A stretch of 64,000 bases of DNA from Flavobacterium soyangense. GTDB taxonomy: Bacteria; Bacteroidota; Bacteroidia; Flavobacteriales; Flavobacteriaceae. The first letter of the stretch is position 1. Each line of letters opens with the position of its first letter. Below are positions 54,301-62,715 of the stretch, one piece after another. Under the pieces are notes generated by a model, which had not been told where the DNA came from, ran no database searches, and saw only the letters and a program-made list of their open reading frames with translations. The position numbers and the translations under genes are program-made. Where the stretch lies: NCBI RefSeq assembly GCF_015277675.1, contig NZ_JADHEC010000001.1:1-64000 (forward strand), written 5' to 3'.

Positions 54301-54458
54301 GGATATACAGCATTTTGCGGGTCAAAATTAGTCCAAGAATTTGTCCACAATGCCGCAGGAGCTGGAGCAAATGCCCCTCTATAGCTAGTTGCGATAATTT
54401 GTGAAAAACTTGTAAACCCTGCTAATAAAAGCATCGATAAAATGTAAATTTTTTTCAT
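51315..54458 (-). CDS. T9SS type A surface protein with a duplicated ~490-residue domain
   Basis: The 1,047-residue product has a signal peptide (MKKIYILSMLLLAGFTSFSQ). Two copies of one large domain follow, residues about 20-460 and 518-956. Identical segments run from residue 48 to 460 and from 544 to 956. Each copy has LTIDAGVVIRADHTATGAG, DWGGVILLGKG, EYGGGLSPDDNDNSGTLKYVRIEYAG and EGLHIDGVTTETNA, resembling a beta-helix surface domain. The linker has YVDVDGDGYDSG, a calcium-binding-like D-rich motif. The end (from about 957) is a type A sorting domain with VVYPNPSANSF and LTGKLLESLSV. The ligand is unknown. The TonB receptor upstream and a Pho-like repeat before its promoter suggest a role in phosphate-limited nutrient capture. 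Confidence 0.85.
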   Translation of the reverse strand: MKKIYILSMLLLAGFTSFSQIIATSYRGAFAPAPAALWTNSWTNFDPQNAVYPTPNVDVTANITVDTHWTAGNTYYLKGQTYVKNNATLTIDAGVVIRADHTATGAGLFVTKGAKVIAIGTATNPIVFTSDNAVGSRNKGDWGGVILLGKGSFNINNGVNNIEGIAASTDTEYGGGLSPDDNDNSGTLKYVRIEYAGYVYAANQEINGLTFGAVGRGTTIDYVQVSFANDDSFEWFGGTVNCKHIIAYRGLDDDFDTDNGYSGSVQFGLGIRDPQISDNPTVSTSEGFESDNNASSTAVSPYTGAIFTNMTLLGPSYRLTLPNGGTIASGYKRAARLRRNTQLKVYNSIFMDFQEGLHIDGVTTETNAINNTLKWKNNIMAGIVSKELQVNSPGTITAGVNPSFNMTTWYAANGNTTVSSNGGLLTKPYDLTDATIYTGLDYRPATGSIALTGADFTDASFTGNLQTTYYVDVDGDGYDSGTAVLAAATPPIGYSFTTNGPDCDDTNTAIQSNCPTITKVAYRGAFAPAPIPMWTDSWTNFDPQNAVYPTPNVDVTANITVDTHWTAGNTYYLKGQTYVKNNATLTIDAGVVIRADHTATGAGLFVTKGAKVIAIGTATNPIVFTSDNAVGSRNKGDWGGVILLGKGSFNINNGVNNIEGIAASTDTEYGGGLSPDDNDNSGTLKYVRIEYAGYVYAANQEINGLTFGAVGRGTTIDYVQVSFANDDSFEWFGGTVNCKHIIAYRGLDDDFDTDNGYSGSVQFGLGIRDPQISDNPTVSTSEGFESDNNASSTAVSPYTGAIFTNMTLLGPSYRLTLPNGGTIASGYKRAARLRRNTQLKVYNSIFMDFQEGLHIDGVTTETNAINNTLKWKNNIMAGIVSKELQVNSPGTITAGVNPSFNMTTWYAANGNTTVSSNGGLLTKPYDLTDATIYTGLDYRPATGSIALTGADFTDASLGTDNFIASSEFSLVVYPNPSANSFKINYFSPSDENVKVATYDLTGKLLESLSVNYTNINNQEIGNGYAPGVYIIVLKQGNISKSVRVIKD
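51591..52829 (-). repeat. Internal duplication, copy 2 (C-terminal)
   Basis: Bases 51591-52829 read identical to 53079-54317 wherever I compared them, an offset of exactly 1,488 bp (496 codons). The first difference upstream is at 51590 and the next at 52830 (T versus C). Confidence 0.9.
53079..54317 (-). repeat. Internal duplication, copy 1 (N-terminal)
   Basis: This is the partner of 51591-52829. After it (54318 on) similarity continues with a few mismatches for about 60 bp. The offset keeps the reading frame. Confidence 0.9.
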
Positions 54459-54481
54459 TGTGTTTTTTATAAGTTATTTAG

Positions 54482-54559
54482 CAAAAATAGGTTCGAAGTG
54501 TAATTTCAAGGTTATCTAAATAATATAGAAATGTCATTATTAAGTTACCTAATTGTTAA
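54482..54559 (-). promoter_or_regulatory. Candidate Pho-like 11-bp repeats and -7 element before the T9SS gene
   Basis: The -7 element TATTTTTG is at 54482-54489. In register upstream are ATTACACTTCG, ATAACCTTGAA, a weak unit, ATGACATTTCT, GTAACTTAATA and TTAACAATTAG (to 54559). The gap of four bases between the first unit and the -7 element equals that at the porin promoter. Confidence 0.5.
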
Positions 54560-54623
54560 TTCGTTTAAGGATTTATAACCCAATTCTGTTTGTAAGAGAC
54601 AATTAATTGAATTATCCTAAAAT

Positions 54624-54655
54624 CAAAAAACCTTGAAGTCTAACTCCAAGGTTTT
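54624..54655 (-). terminator. Intrinsic terminator of the TonB-dependent receptor gene
   Basis: The stem aaaaccttg / caaggtttt (54627-54635 and 54647-54655) is followed by a T-run on the minus strand. Confidence 0.75.
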
Positions 54656-54696
54656 CAATAAAAAAAGCAACTAAAAATTATAATTAATCCATCTTT

Positions 54697-57696
54697 TTAA
54701 AAATTATAATAAACTCCTAATGAAAGCGTTGGTCCAAATTTTGTTTTCGAAACAATATCATCTTCCTTACTGTTGTATCCATTTTTATTTTGAGAATCTC
54801 CTGTAAAAACCTTGTTCACAAAAGCATTGAAACCCTTAATTTCTTTTGTGCCTGACAAATCATTGTTTTGGTAAATATACAAATCTTGAGCCAGTGCATT
54901 TTGAACATTAAATCTAAATTCCAATTTGTCTTTTAAAAAGAATTTTGCTAATTGAAAATCTAAAACTGTTCTGCTTTTTTCCCAATATGCATAAGTTTCA
55001 TCGTTTTGGGTTTGGTTTCCATGAATGGCAATTCTGTTTCCAATTCTATTCATATTGGCCGAAAAAGACCAACCTAATTCTTTATTCATATACTGAAGTC
55101 CTGCATTGAAAACATAAGGGGACTGACCTTGCAATGGAGTGTCTTCTAGCTTGTCCGAACTTACCAAATTAGAAATGTCCACTTTGGAGCGAATTATCGC
55201 CAAGTTTGTAAACAGCGTCAAATCATTTAAAATTTTAGTGTTTTCAGAACTAAATATAGAACTTACCAATGTTCTATATTCTAACTCAATACCATAATTT
55301 GTTCCTGATAGCGCATTTTTGTACTGATTGGAGTTATTAGCTTTCGCTATCACTTCAATTGGATTAGTGAAATCCTTATAGAATGCAGAAATTGAGAACA
55401 ATTGTGCTTTTCCTGGAAAAATTTCATATCGTAAATCGGCATTAATAATGTCTGTGATTTTCAAAGTTGGGTCTCCAGAAGTATTCATTTTTGTGGCATT
55501 ATCATAAAACAAGAACGGTGCTAATTCTCTAAATTCTGGTCGGTTCAGCGTTTTTGAAGCACTCAGTCTCAAATTTTGTTTTTTAGTAAGGCTATAAATA
55601 ACATTCACCGAAGGTAAAAAATCAAATTGAGTAACATCTACTTTTACGGGATCTCCATTATCATACTTTGAATCCAACTTTTGAGAGTAATTCTCCAATC
55701 GAGCTCCCCAAACCACTCTAAATTTATTAAAAATGTTGTCAATCATTAAATACTCAGCGTCTAAATTGGATTCAGCCGTATAGCTATCATTCCCTTTTGT
55801 ACCATCAAACAAGGTTAACCCACTTGATTTCGGACCTAAAATACCCACATTTGCCGCATTAAAAATTGTGGAATTGGTTTGTGTTTGGATAGAAGTTAAA
55901 AAAGTTGAGTCACCATATTGAATCCCACTAATTGTGCCATTAAAAGGATTATATCCCAATTGTCTAGCTGCAAACTTTCTGTTTCGAGATTGTGTAATTC
56001 CTCCTATTTTTAAGTCCGTAGTGAATCCTTTAGGGAAATTAATTTTTTTGCTGATATCTACTTTTGTGCTAATGATATATTCCTTATTTTCTTGCGTATA
56101 AATAGATCCTGGATAATCTGCCCCTACTGAATTAATAGAGAAAAATGCAGTTGGTGTTGATTCGCTTCCATCGTCATATTTTGTATATACATAGGCATTA
56201 CGTCTTTCACTAGGCACTTCCCTACTTACATTACTAAAAGAACTTACCCAATTTATTTTTATCTTGCTCACTGGTAAAAAATGCTCTCCGGCCAATTGAC
56301 CTGTATAAATTTTGTTGTTAATATAAAGTCTGTTTGTAGAACTAATGTAAAACGGGTCACTTTCTTGACTCAAAGATCCATTTCTGTACATTATTCTGCT
56401 CTCAGAATTAACACTGTATAAATTTTTGAAACTAAAACTGTTGTTTACATTTATTTTTAATCCCAAGTTTACAATAGCTCCCGAAAGTTTTTGCTCATTA
56501 TACGTTTGGTCTAATTGATTCTCTTTAAGTGCACCCGGCGTTTCGTATGTCCTTCTATTTGTTTCATTGTAATTGTTTGTAACATTATGTGAAAGAGAAA
56601 CTAACAAACCCAAACTTTCCTCACCAATAAATTTAAAATACCTTCCAAGTGTATATTGAAAACTAGTGTTTGGGCTAAATTTTTTGTTGTCCAAATTCCA
56701 GTCCGTCTGATAAGTTTTTGCTAAAGATGCTATTTGCTGAATACTCGTTTCTGTTTTTGTGTTTTGCAAAGTTTGAAAACTAGCAACATCAGGAAAATAT
56801 GACGGTAAAGCTGATTTTATATCCTTAGAATAAAGCTGATTTTTTCCTGTGGTAATGGTGTTATACCCTGTTCCAATTGCAATTGTCTGAAAATTTTTAT
56901 CCGGGGTTGCCTTAGTGGTAATCTCTACAACTCCTCCAGCAAATTCTCCGGGTAAATCTGGTGAAGCTGTTTTGTAAATTACCAAGTTATCAATCATGTT
57001 GGCAGGAAAAATGTCAAACGAAAAAGCTTTTCTGTCGGGCTCTGTACTCGGAAGAGGTGCTCCATTCAAATAAGTGGTGTTATATCTATCATTCAAACCT
57101 CGTATAATGACAAATTTATTATTTTGAATACTAGCTCCACTAATACGTTTCAATACATCAGATGCAGTTTTATCAGGAGTCCTTTTGATGCTTTCAGCAG
57201 ATATTCCATCAGAAACTCGAACACTGTTTTTCTGCATTGTCAAAAGCGATTTTACCGATTCCGTCTTGGCTTTAACAGTTTTTACAACAACCTCATCCAA
57301 AACACCATTCAATTCAGATAAAGAAACCGTCAAAATTGTAGCTTCCTTATCAATAACCTCAACCTCAGAAATTATTTTGGTTGCAAATGAAAATAAAGAA
57401 AACTGTAAGTTATATTTACCGGCAGGCATTTTTCTAAAGCTAAATTTTCCTTCAGCATCTGTTAGATTCGCTAGCTTTGTCCCCACTATTGAAATAAGAA
57501 CTCCAGGCAAAGGCTTTCCTGTAGATTCTTCTATTACGGTTCCTTTAATAATGGAAGACTCATCAATCTTATTAGATGATATAGAAGTTGGCGTAGCATT
57601 TGCTACATAAGAATTTGTTGATTCTGCAACATCAGAACTTTGAGAAAACACAGAGGAAACAAAAAATAAAAAGAAAAAAAAGAAAGATAATTTCAT
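54697..57696 (-). CDS. TonB-dependent receptor with carboxypeptidase-like regulatory domain
   Basis: The 999-residue product has a signal peptide with an eight-Phe-rich core (MKLSFFFFFLFFVSSVFSQ). A CarboxypepD_reg-like domain spans about 48-130 (IKGTVIEESTGKPLPGVLISIVGT). The plug follows at about 150-275 with KTASDVLKRISGASIQ, FVIIRGLNDRYNTTYLNGAPLPS and LPGEFAGGVVEITTK. The barrel ends SLGVYYNF. The receptor imports an unknown ligand across the outer membrane. The T9SS protein downstream may present the ligand. The promoter region carries two 11-bp repeats matching the porin Pho box, so phosphate control is plausible. Confidence 0.92.
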   Translation of the reverse strand: MKLSFFFFFLFFVSSVFSQSSDVAESTNSYVANATPTSISSNKIDESSIIKGTVIEESTGKPLPGVLISIVGTKLANLTDAEGKFSFRKMPAGKYNLQFSLFSFATKIISEVEVIDKEATILTVSLSELNGVLDEVVVKTVKAKTESVKSLLTMQKNSVRVSDGISAESIKRTPDKTASDVLKRISGASIQNNKFVIIRGLNDRYNTTYLNGAPLPSTEPDRKAFSFDIFPANMIDNLVIYKTASPDLPGEFAGGVVEITTKATPDKNFQTIAIGTGYNTITTGKNQLYSKDIKSALPSYFPDVASFQTLQNTKTETSIQQIASLAKTYQTDWNLDNKKFSPNTSFQYTLGRYFKFIGEESLGLLVSLSHNVTNNYNETNRRTYETPGALKENQLDQTYNEQKLSGAIVNLGLKINVNNSFSFKNLYSVNSESRIMYRNGSLSQESDPFYISSTNRLYINNKIYTGQLAGEHFLPVSKIKINWVSSFSNVSREVPSERRNAYVYTKYDDGSESTPTAFFSINSVGADYPGSIYTQENKEYIISTKVDISKKINFPKGFTTDLKIGGITQSRNRKFAARQLGYNPFNGTISGIQYGDSTFLTSIQTQTNSTIFNAANVGILGPKSSGLTLFDGTKGNDSYTAESNLDAEYLMIDNIFNKFRVVWGARLENYSQKLDSKYDNGDPVKVDVTQFDFLPSVNVIYSLTKKQNLRLSASKTLNRPEFRELAPFLFYDNATKMNTSGDPTLKITDIINADLRYEIFPGKAQLFSISAFYKDFTNPIEVIAKANNSNQYKNALSGTNYGIELEYRTLVSSIFSSENTKILNDLTLFTNLAIIRSKVDISNLVSSDKLEDTPLQGQSPYVFNAGLQYMNKELGWSFSANMNRIGNRIAIHGNQTQNDETYAYWEKSRTVLDFQLAKFFLKDKLEFRFNVQNALAQDLYIYQNNDLSGTKEIKGFNAFVNKVFTGDSQNKNGYNSKEDDIVSKTKFGPTLSLGVYYNF

Positions 57697-57733
57697 TGAA
57701 ATATTATTGATTAAAAACTCTAAAATATTGCAA

Positions 57734-57778
57734 CAAAAGTACTTTTTATAGCCACTGTTAATGTTAAATATGGATTAA
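57734..57778 (-). promoter_or_regulatory. Candidate Pho-like repeats and -7 element before the TonB receptor gene
   Basis: The -7 element TACTTTTG is at 57734-57741. Upstream in the same 11-bp register as the porin promoter are TTAACATTAAC (57757-57767) and TTAATCCATAT (57768-57778), with one non-matching unit between them and the -7 element. The rest of the gap to 57993 is AT-rich apart from the terminator. Confidence 0.5.
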
Positions 57779-57944
57779 CAAATTCTTACAAAACAAACCA
57801 TAAGTTAACTTATTGTAATCTAAACTATAATTTTTTGTACTTAATTCTTTTAAGTTAATTCGTAATGAAATTTGACGTTTAGCAATAATTTTTCAAAATA
57901 AAAAAAGATGATAAATTAAGGTTATTCTCTTTTGGATACATTTC

Positions 57945-57983
57945 ATAAAAAAACCTCGAAAAATAAATTAGACGAGGTTTTTT
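57945..57983 (-). terminator. Intrinsic terminator of the RND operon
   Basis: The stem aaaaaacctcg / cgaggtttttt (to 57983) with outer T-run on the minus strand lies just after the permease stop. Confidence 0.85.
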
Positions 57984-57993
57984 ATAAATATTT

Positions 57994-60900
57994 TTAGCCT
58001 TCGATAGCACGAGCTTCCCTTCTGTCACGCAACCAGTATTTCATTCTTTTTACTAGATAGAACATTACCGGAACCATCACTAATGTCAAAACCGTGGCAT
58101 ACGTCAATCCGAAGATAATCGTCCAGGCTAATGGTCCCCAGAAAATTACATTGTCTCCACCCATAAAAAAGTGCGGATTAAAATCAGTAATCAAGGTAAA
58201 AAAGTCAAAGTTCAATCCAATTGCTAACGGAATCAATCCTAAAACTGCTGTTAAAGCGGTCAATAATACCGGACGCAAACGCGATTTTCCTGATTCGATA
58301 ATCACTTCTTTTATTTCGTTTAAGGTTAAATCGTCATGTGATTCAACTCCTTTGTCGTATACTTTTTTATCCATCAGCAAGACGAAGAAATCCATTAATA
58401 CGATACCATTTTTTACCACAATACCCGCTAGAGATATGATTCCCATCATCGTCATCAGAATTACGAAATCCATATTTGCAATCACATAACCATAGAAAAC
58501 ACCACTAAAACTCAAAATTACAGTGAATAAAATCACCATCGTTTTCGAAATTGAATTAAATTGCAACACAATAATGAGAGTTATTCCTGCCAAGGCTAAG
58601 AAAAGGGCGTACATCAAGAAACTTTGATTTTTACCTTGTTCTTCTTGTACTCCTGAAAAGGAATAGCTGACTTCTTTTGGTAACTCATAATTTTTTAATT
58701 CTGTTTTGATTTGTTTGGTAATTTCATCACCATTATAACCCGTCAAAACATTTGAATAAATGGTCATTATTCGCTTGTTATTCTTTCTTTTGATCTGATT
58801 ATAAGTTGTTGTTTTTTCGGTTTTAGAAATCGCTGAAATAGGAATTTGTTGAATTTGTCCGTTATTCTGGTTTCTAAACGTCAATGATTGATTGAAAAGA
58901 ATATTTTCATTCTTACGTTGATCGTCTTGCATACGCATTACGATATTGTAATCGTCATCGCCTTCTTTGTACGTCGAAATTTCTTGACCGTAAACTGAAC
59001 GACGCAAAGCAAAACCTAATTGTCCTGTAGAAACTCCCATACTTCCAGCATTTACTCTGTCAACTTTTACCTCAAGTTCCGGACTGTTTCTATTGATGTC
59101 GATACTCAATTTTTCGATTCCTGGAATGTTTTTCGAATTAACAAAAGCAATCATTTTATCGGCTTCTTTTAGCATCGAATCATAATCTTCTCCTTTTAGT
59201 TCAATACTGATAGGATAACCTGCCGGCGGACCATTGGCATCTTTTTCGACCGTAATCGTGGCACCTGCAATGGCTTTTACTTTGGAACGAATTTCTTCTA
59301 AAATATCCGAAGTGTTAATACCTTCTCGGAATTTGAATTCCGAGAAACTTACTGTTACTTTTCCTTTAAAAGGCGTTTCTGAGGCAGAACCCGCATCTAC
59401 ATTTGGATTTCCTGCACCAACACCCACTTGCGAAACAATTGATTCGGCAAGGAAGTTTTTGTCAGTTTTTGGATCTACATATTTTTGCAAGATTCCAATG
59501 ATTTGATTTTCTACAAACAAGGTCGCTTTATTGGTTTTTTCAATCGAAGTTCCTTGTGGATATTCGATGTATGTAATTACTTGATTTGGAATATTATCAG
59601 GAAAAAACAATACTTTTCTTGGAAAAATACCTAACAATATAAAGGAGAAAAACAACAATCCAATAATTGATACGAGCGCAATCCAAGAATTCTTTTTGGT
59701 TAGAATTTTGGCTAGAAATATTTTGTATTTTTCTTCCATCTTCGGGAAAAAACTGTGTTGAAAATCCTGAGTCCATTGGTACAATTTAAGGAAATACAAC
59801 CACATTAAACCTGTTGAAATTAATAATAAATGTCCAACTCCTCTCAAAAATTTACTGTCATAAGTATATTTAGAGCCAATAAAAGCCAAGAATATTCCGA
59901 AAGCCAAAAATAGTATAGTATAGAATTTTAAATTCTTTTTCGAAATATTTTTGTCTTCAATATCCATCGAACCACCTGTCATTGCGGCATTGACAACCAT
60001 TGCCACAAATAATGAAGCGGTAAGTGTCACGGTCAAAGTCATAGGGAAATATTTCATAAATTTACCCATAGTCCCTGGCCATAAGGCAAAAGGTAGAAAC
60101 GCCATCAAGGTGGTAGCTGTTGAGGAAATTACTGGCCAAGCGATTTCGCCAATACCTATTTTTGAAGCTTCTATTCTTGGCAATCCTTTTTTCATATTGG
60201 CAAAAACGTTGTCGACGACCACAATACCATCATCGACCAGCATTCCTAATCCCATTACTAATCCAAAAAGTACCATCGTGTTCAATGTCAATCCTAAAGC
60301 CGAAAGTACTGCAAAAGCAATCATCATAGACAGCGGAATTGCTGCTCCAACAAACAAGGAATTTCGTAATCCCATTGTGAACATCAACACAATCATTACC
60401 AGAATAATCCCAAAAATAATATGATTCGATAATTCATCTACCTGATGTTCTACACGAGACGATTGGTCGTTTGTCATTTCGATTTTCAGGTTTTTTGGCA
60501 GATAGGAAATTTTTGCCTTTTCTATTCTTTCTTTCACCTGATCAATGGCCGAAATCATATTTTGTCCCGAACGTTTTTTTACACTAAGCATCACAACTTC
60601 GGAACCTTTTTCGCGAGCGTAAGTCGTTTTTTCTTTCTCTTTGAAACTTACTTTGGCAATGTCTTTTAGATAGACCGTTCCGCCGTATGATTTTACAATG
60701 ATGTTTTCCAGTTCTTTTGGGTCTTTAATTTCACCCACAATTCTAATGTTGTTTCTAGAACCTTGAGAAACTAAATTTCCTCCAGAAAGGGTCATATTTT
60801 CATATTTTACCGCATTCTGAATTTCGTCGAAAGTTACTTGTGCAGCTGTCATTTTGAAAATATCTACCGCAATTTCTACTTCTTTGTCGTCTACACCCAG

Positions 60901-61467
60901 AATATCCACTTTTTTCACTTCGGATATTTCTTCTATATCATCCTGAAGCAATTTTCCGTATTTTTTAAGTTGTTGCGTTGTGTAATTTCCTTGTAGATTG
61001 ATGTTTAGAATAGGCACTTCTTCAGAAATGTTCAGTTCAAAAACATTTGGTTCTACCTTGCTTCCGTTGTCTAAATTAGGCCAATCGGTATCCGCTTTGG
61101 CATTATCGACTTTATCTTTAATTTTTACTTTGGCGGCATCAATTGAAACATCATCGTCAAATTCAGCGATAATTATTCCGTAATCTTGAAACGAGCTCGA
61201 AGTTACTTTAGTAACCCCGCTTATGTTTTTGATTTCTTTTTCTAATGGTTTTATGACCAATTTCTCTACATCTTCGGATGAATTTCCAGGAAAAACGGAT
61301 GAAATGTATACTTTATTCTCGATGATTTCCGGAAAATCCTCACGAGGCATTGTAATATAAGCGTAAACTCCTGTAATTACAATTAAAGCAGTTATGATAT
61401 AAACCGTAACACGATTGTCAACCGCCCAATTAGAAATTGCGAATTTTTTATGATTAATATTGTGCAT
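57994..61467 (-). CDS. RND efflux transporter permease (AcrB family)
   Basis: The 1,157-residue product has the RND layout: an N-terminal helix, the first large periplasmic loop opening with MPREDFPEI and VFPGNSSEDVEKLV, a helix block with GLVMGLGMLVDDGIVVVDNVFANM carrying the Asp pair of the proton relay, a second loop, and final helices with GIISLAGIVVKNGIVLMDF. It is longer than AcrB (~1,049). The extra length is mostly around 500-600, where two extra hydrophobic segments lie near KFYTILFLAFGIFLAFIG and HLLLISTGLMWLYFL. The substrate is unknown. The adaptor and TolC genes precede it in one operon. Confidence 0.93.
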   Translation of the reverse strand: MHNINHKKFAISNWAVDNRVTVYIITALIVITGVYAYITMPREDFPEIIENKVYISSVFPGNSSEDVEKLVIKPLEKEIKNISGVTKVTSSSFQDYGIIIAEFDDDVSIDAAKVKIKDKVDNAKADTDWPNLDNGSKVEPNVFELNISEEVPILNINLQGNYTTQQLKKYGKLLQDDIEEISEVKKVDILGVDDKEVEIAVDIFKMTAAQVTFDEIQNAVKYENMTLSGGNLVSQGSRNNIRIVGEIKDPKELENIIVKSYGGTVYLKDIAKVSFKEKEKTTYAREKGSEVVMLSVKKRSGQNMISAIDQVKERIEKAKISYLPKNLKIEMTNDQSSRVEHQVDELSNHIIFGIILVMIVLMFTMGLRNSLFVGAAIPLSMMIAFAVLSALGLTLNTMVLFGLVMGLGMLVDDGIVVVDNVFANMKKGLPRIEASKIGIGEIAWPVISSTATTLMAFLPFALWPGTMGKFMKYFPMTLTVTLTASLFVAMVVNAAMTGGSMDIEDKNISKKNLKFYTILFLAFGIFLAFIGSKYTYDSKFLRGVGHLLLISTGLMWLYFLKLYQWTQDFQHSFFPKMEEKYKIFLAKILTKKNSWIALVSIIGLLFFSFILLGIFPRKVLFFPDNIPNQVITYIEYPQGTSIEKTNKATLFVENQIIGILQKYVDPKTDKNFLAESIVSQVGVGAGNPNVDAGSASETPFKGKVTVSFSEFKFREGINTSDILEEIRSKVKAIAGATITVEKDANGPPAGYPISIELKGEDYDSMLKEADKMIAFVNSKNIPGIEKLSIDINRNSPELEVKVDRVNAGSMGVSTGQLGFALRRSVYGQEISTYKEGDDDYNIVMRMQDDQRKNENILFNQSLTFRNQNNGQIQQIPISAISKTEKTTTYNQIKRKNNKRIMTIYSNVLTGYNGDEITKQIKTELKNYELPKEVSYSFSGVQEEQGKNQSFLMYALFLALAGITLIIVLQFNSISKTMVILFTVILSFSGVFYGYVIANMDFVILMTMMGIISLAGIVVKNGIVLMDFFVLLMDKKVYDKGVESHDDLTLNEIKEVIIESGKSRLRPVLLTALTAVLGLIPLAIGLNFDFFTLITDFNPHFFMGGDNVIFWGPLAWTIIFGLTYATVLTLVMVPVMFYLVKRMKYWLRDRREARAIEG

Positions 61468-61477
61468 TTTTTTTTGT

Positions 61478-62620
61478 TTAGAAATTAAGTTTCATTCCTT
61501 CAGAAATCGTGTTCATGCCTTCAGTCACAATTACATCATTACTTGATAATCCGCTTAAGATTTCTGTTACATTATCTGATGATTGTCCTAGTTTTACGAT
61601 TACTTTTTTAGCAGTTCCCGTTTTTCCGCTTACATTTATTGCAGTGTAAACATATTTATTTCCTTTGCCATCTTCCTGAATTACATTCGTAGGAATCACC
61701 ACTGCATTTTTACTTAAATAATCAGTGATTTTAAGATTTGCCACTTGGTTAGGACGCAATAAATTTTCTGGATTTGGAACACTCACTTCAATACCAAAAC
61801 TTCGGTTACTAGGATTGACAAAATTTCCAATTTGACGAACCTTTCCTTTGTATGTCTTTCCTAAAGAAGTCAATAAAACATCCACTTCAGTACCCACTTT
61901 TAGTTTGCCAATGTAGGTTTCAGGAACCGATGTCGAAACATACATATTCGATAAATTCACGATTCGCATTAATCCTTGTTGGCTTGGGGCAACAACCTGT
62001 CCTTTTTCAACAAAAACTTCATCAATAACTCCTGAAAATGGGGCTTTTATAACTGTTTTTGATAATTGAGCTTTAATTTGGGCAACACCTCTTTGAGCAG
62101 AAACCATTTGAGTTTGCGCTTGTAAATATTGCATTTCTGAACCAATTTTTTGATTCCAAAGATTTTTTTGACGTTCATAAGTGGTTTTTGCCAAAGCATA
62201 TTGGTTTTCTAGACTCGCCACTTGTTGGCTTAATCCAGCATCATCAATTTTTCCTAGAATTTGCCCTTTTGAAACTTTTTGTCCGGCTTTTACATTCAAC
62301 ACAACTAAAGTTCCTTGAAATTCAGGTTGAACCAAAATATTTTCTTTTGTATCTACACTTCCTTGAATTTCAATATAATGACTAAAAACGGTATCTTTTA
62401 AAGTAAGAACCGAAACCAGCGCTTCGTCTTTTTTAATGTCTAATGTTGCCAATGCTTCATCAATTTTGGTTAAATCCTCTTGGATTAAGGTTTTTTTGGA
62501 CTGAAGTGCTGTAACATTTTTTGATTTAATTAAAGAATCAATGGTAGTGTTGTCTTCTTTCTTTCCGCAAGAAAAAAGGAGTAGTGAAAATGCTGAGATG
62601 ATGAATATTTTTTTACTCAT
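61478..62620 (-). CDS. RND efflux periplasmic adaptor (membrane-fusion protein), lipoprotein
   Basis: The 380-residue product has a lipoprotein signal with lipobox LLLFSCGKK. A coiled-coil hairpin follows in the first ~190 residues. The lipoyl-like half-motifs are VLNVKAGQKVSKGQILGKIDD and VIKAPFSGVIDEVFVEKGQVVAPSQ, and a beta-barrel domain comes next. It bridges the permease to the TolC channel. I use the ATG at 62620 because the in-frame extension from 62692 precedes the signal peptide and is translated from an intergenic repeat-like sequence (DTSVSELA). The permease begins 10 bp downstream. Confidence 0.92.
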   Translation of the reverse strand: MSKKIFIISAFSLLLFSCGKKEDNTTIDSLIKSKNVTALQSKKTLIQEDLTKIDEALATLDIKKDEALVSVLTLKDTVFSHYIEIQGSVDTKENILVQPEFQGTLVVLNVKAGQKVSKGQILGKIDDAGLSQQVASLENQYALAKTTYERQKNLWNQKIGSEMQYLQAQTQMVSAQRGVAQIKAQLSKTVIKAPFSGVIDEVFVEKGQVVAPSQQGLMRIVNLSNMYVSTSVPETYIGKLKVGTEVDVLLTSLGKTYKGKVRQIGNFVNPSNRSFGIEVSVPNPENLLRPNQVANLKITDYLSKNAVVIPTNVIQEDGKGNKYVYTAINVSGKTGTAKKVIVKLGQSSDNVTEILSGLSSNDVIVTEGMNTISEGMKLNF

Positions 62621-62715
62621 GACTGTTATATTGTTTTTTTGGAATTGCGTTGCCAGTTCGCTAACGCTCGTGTCGTGAATCTTTGATTTCATTTGTATGG
62701 CTATTTATATTGGAA

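Noticed and set aside
59951..60424. Plus-strand frame of 157 codons opposite the RND permease
   Set aside because: It has Ile/Thr/Ala-rich, low-complexity composition typical of a complement of membrane-helix codons, with no promoter.
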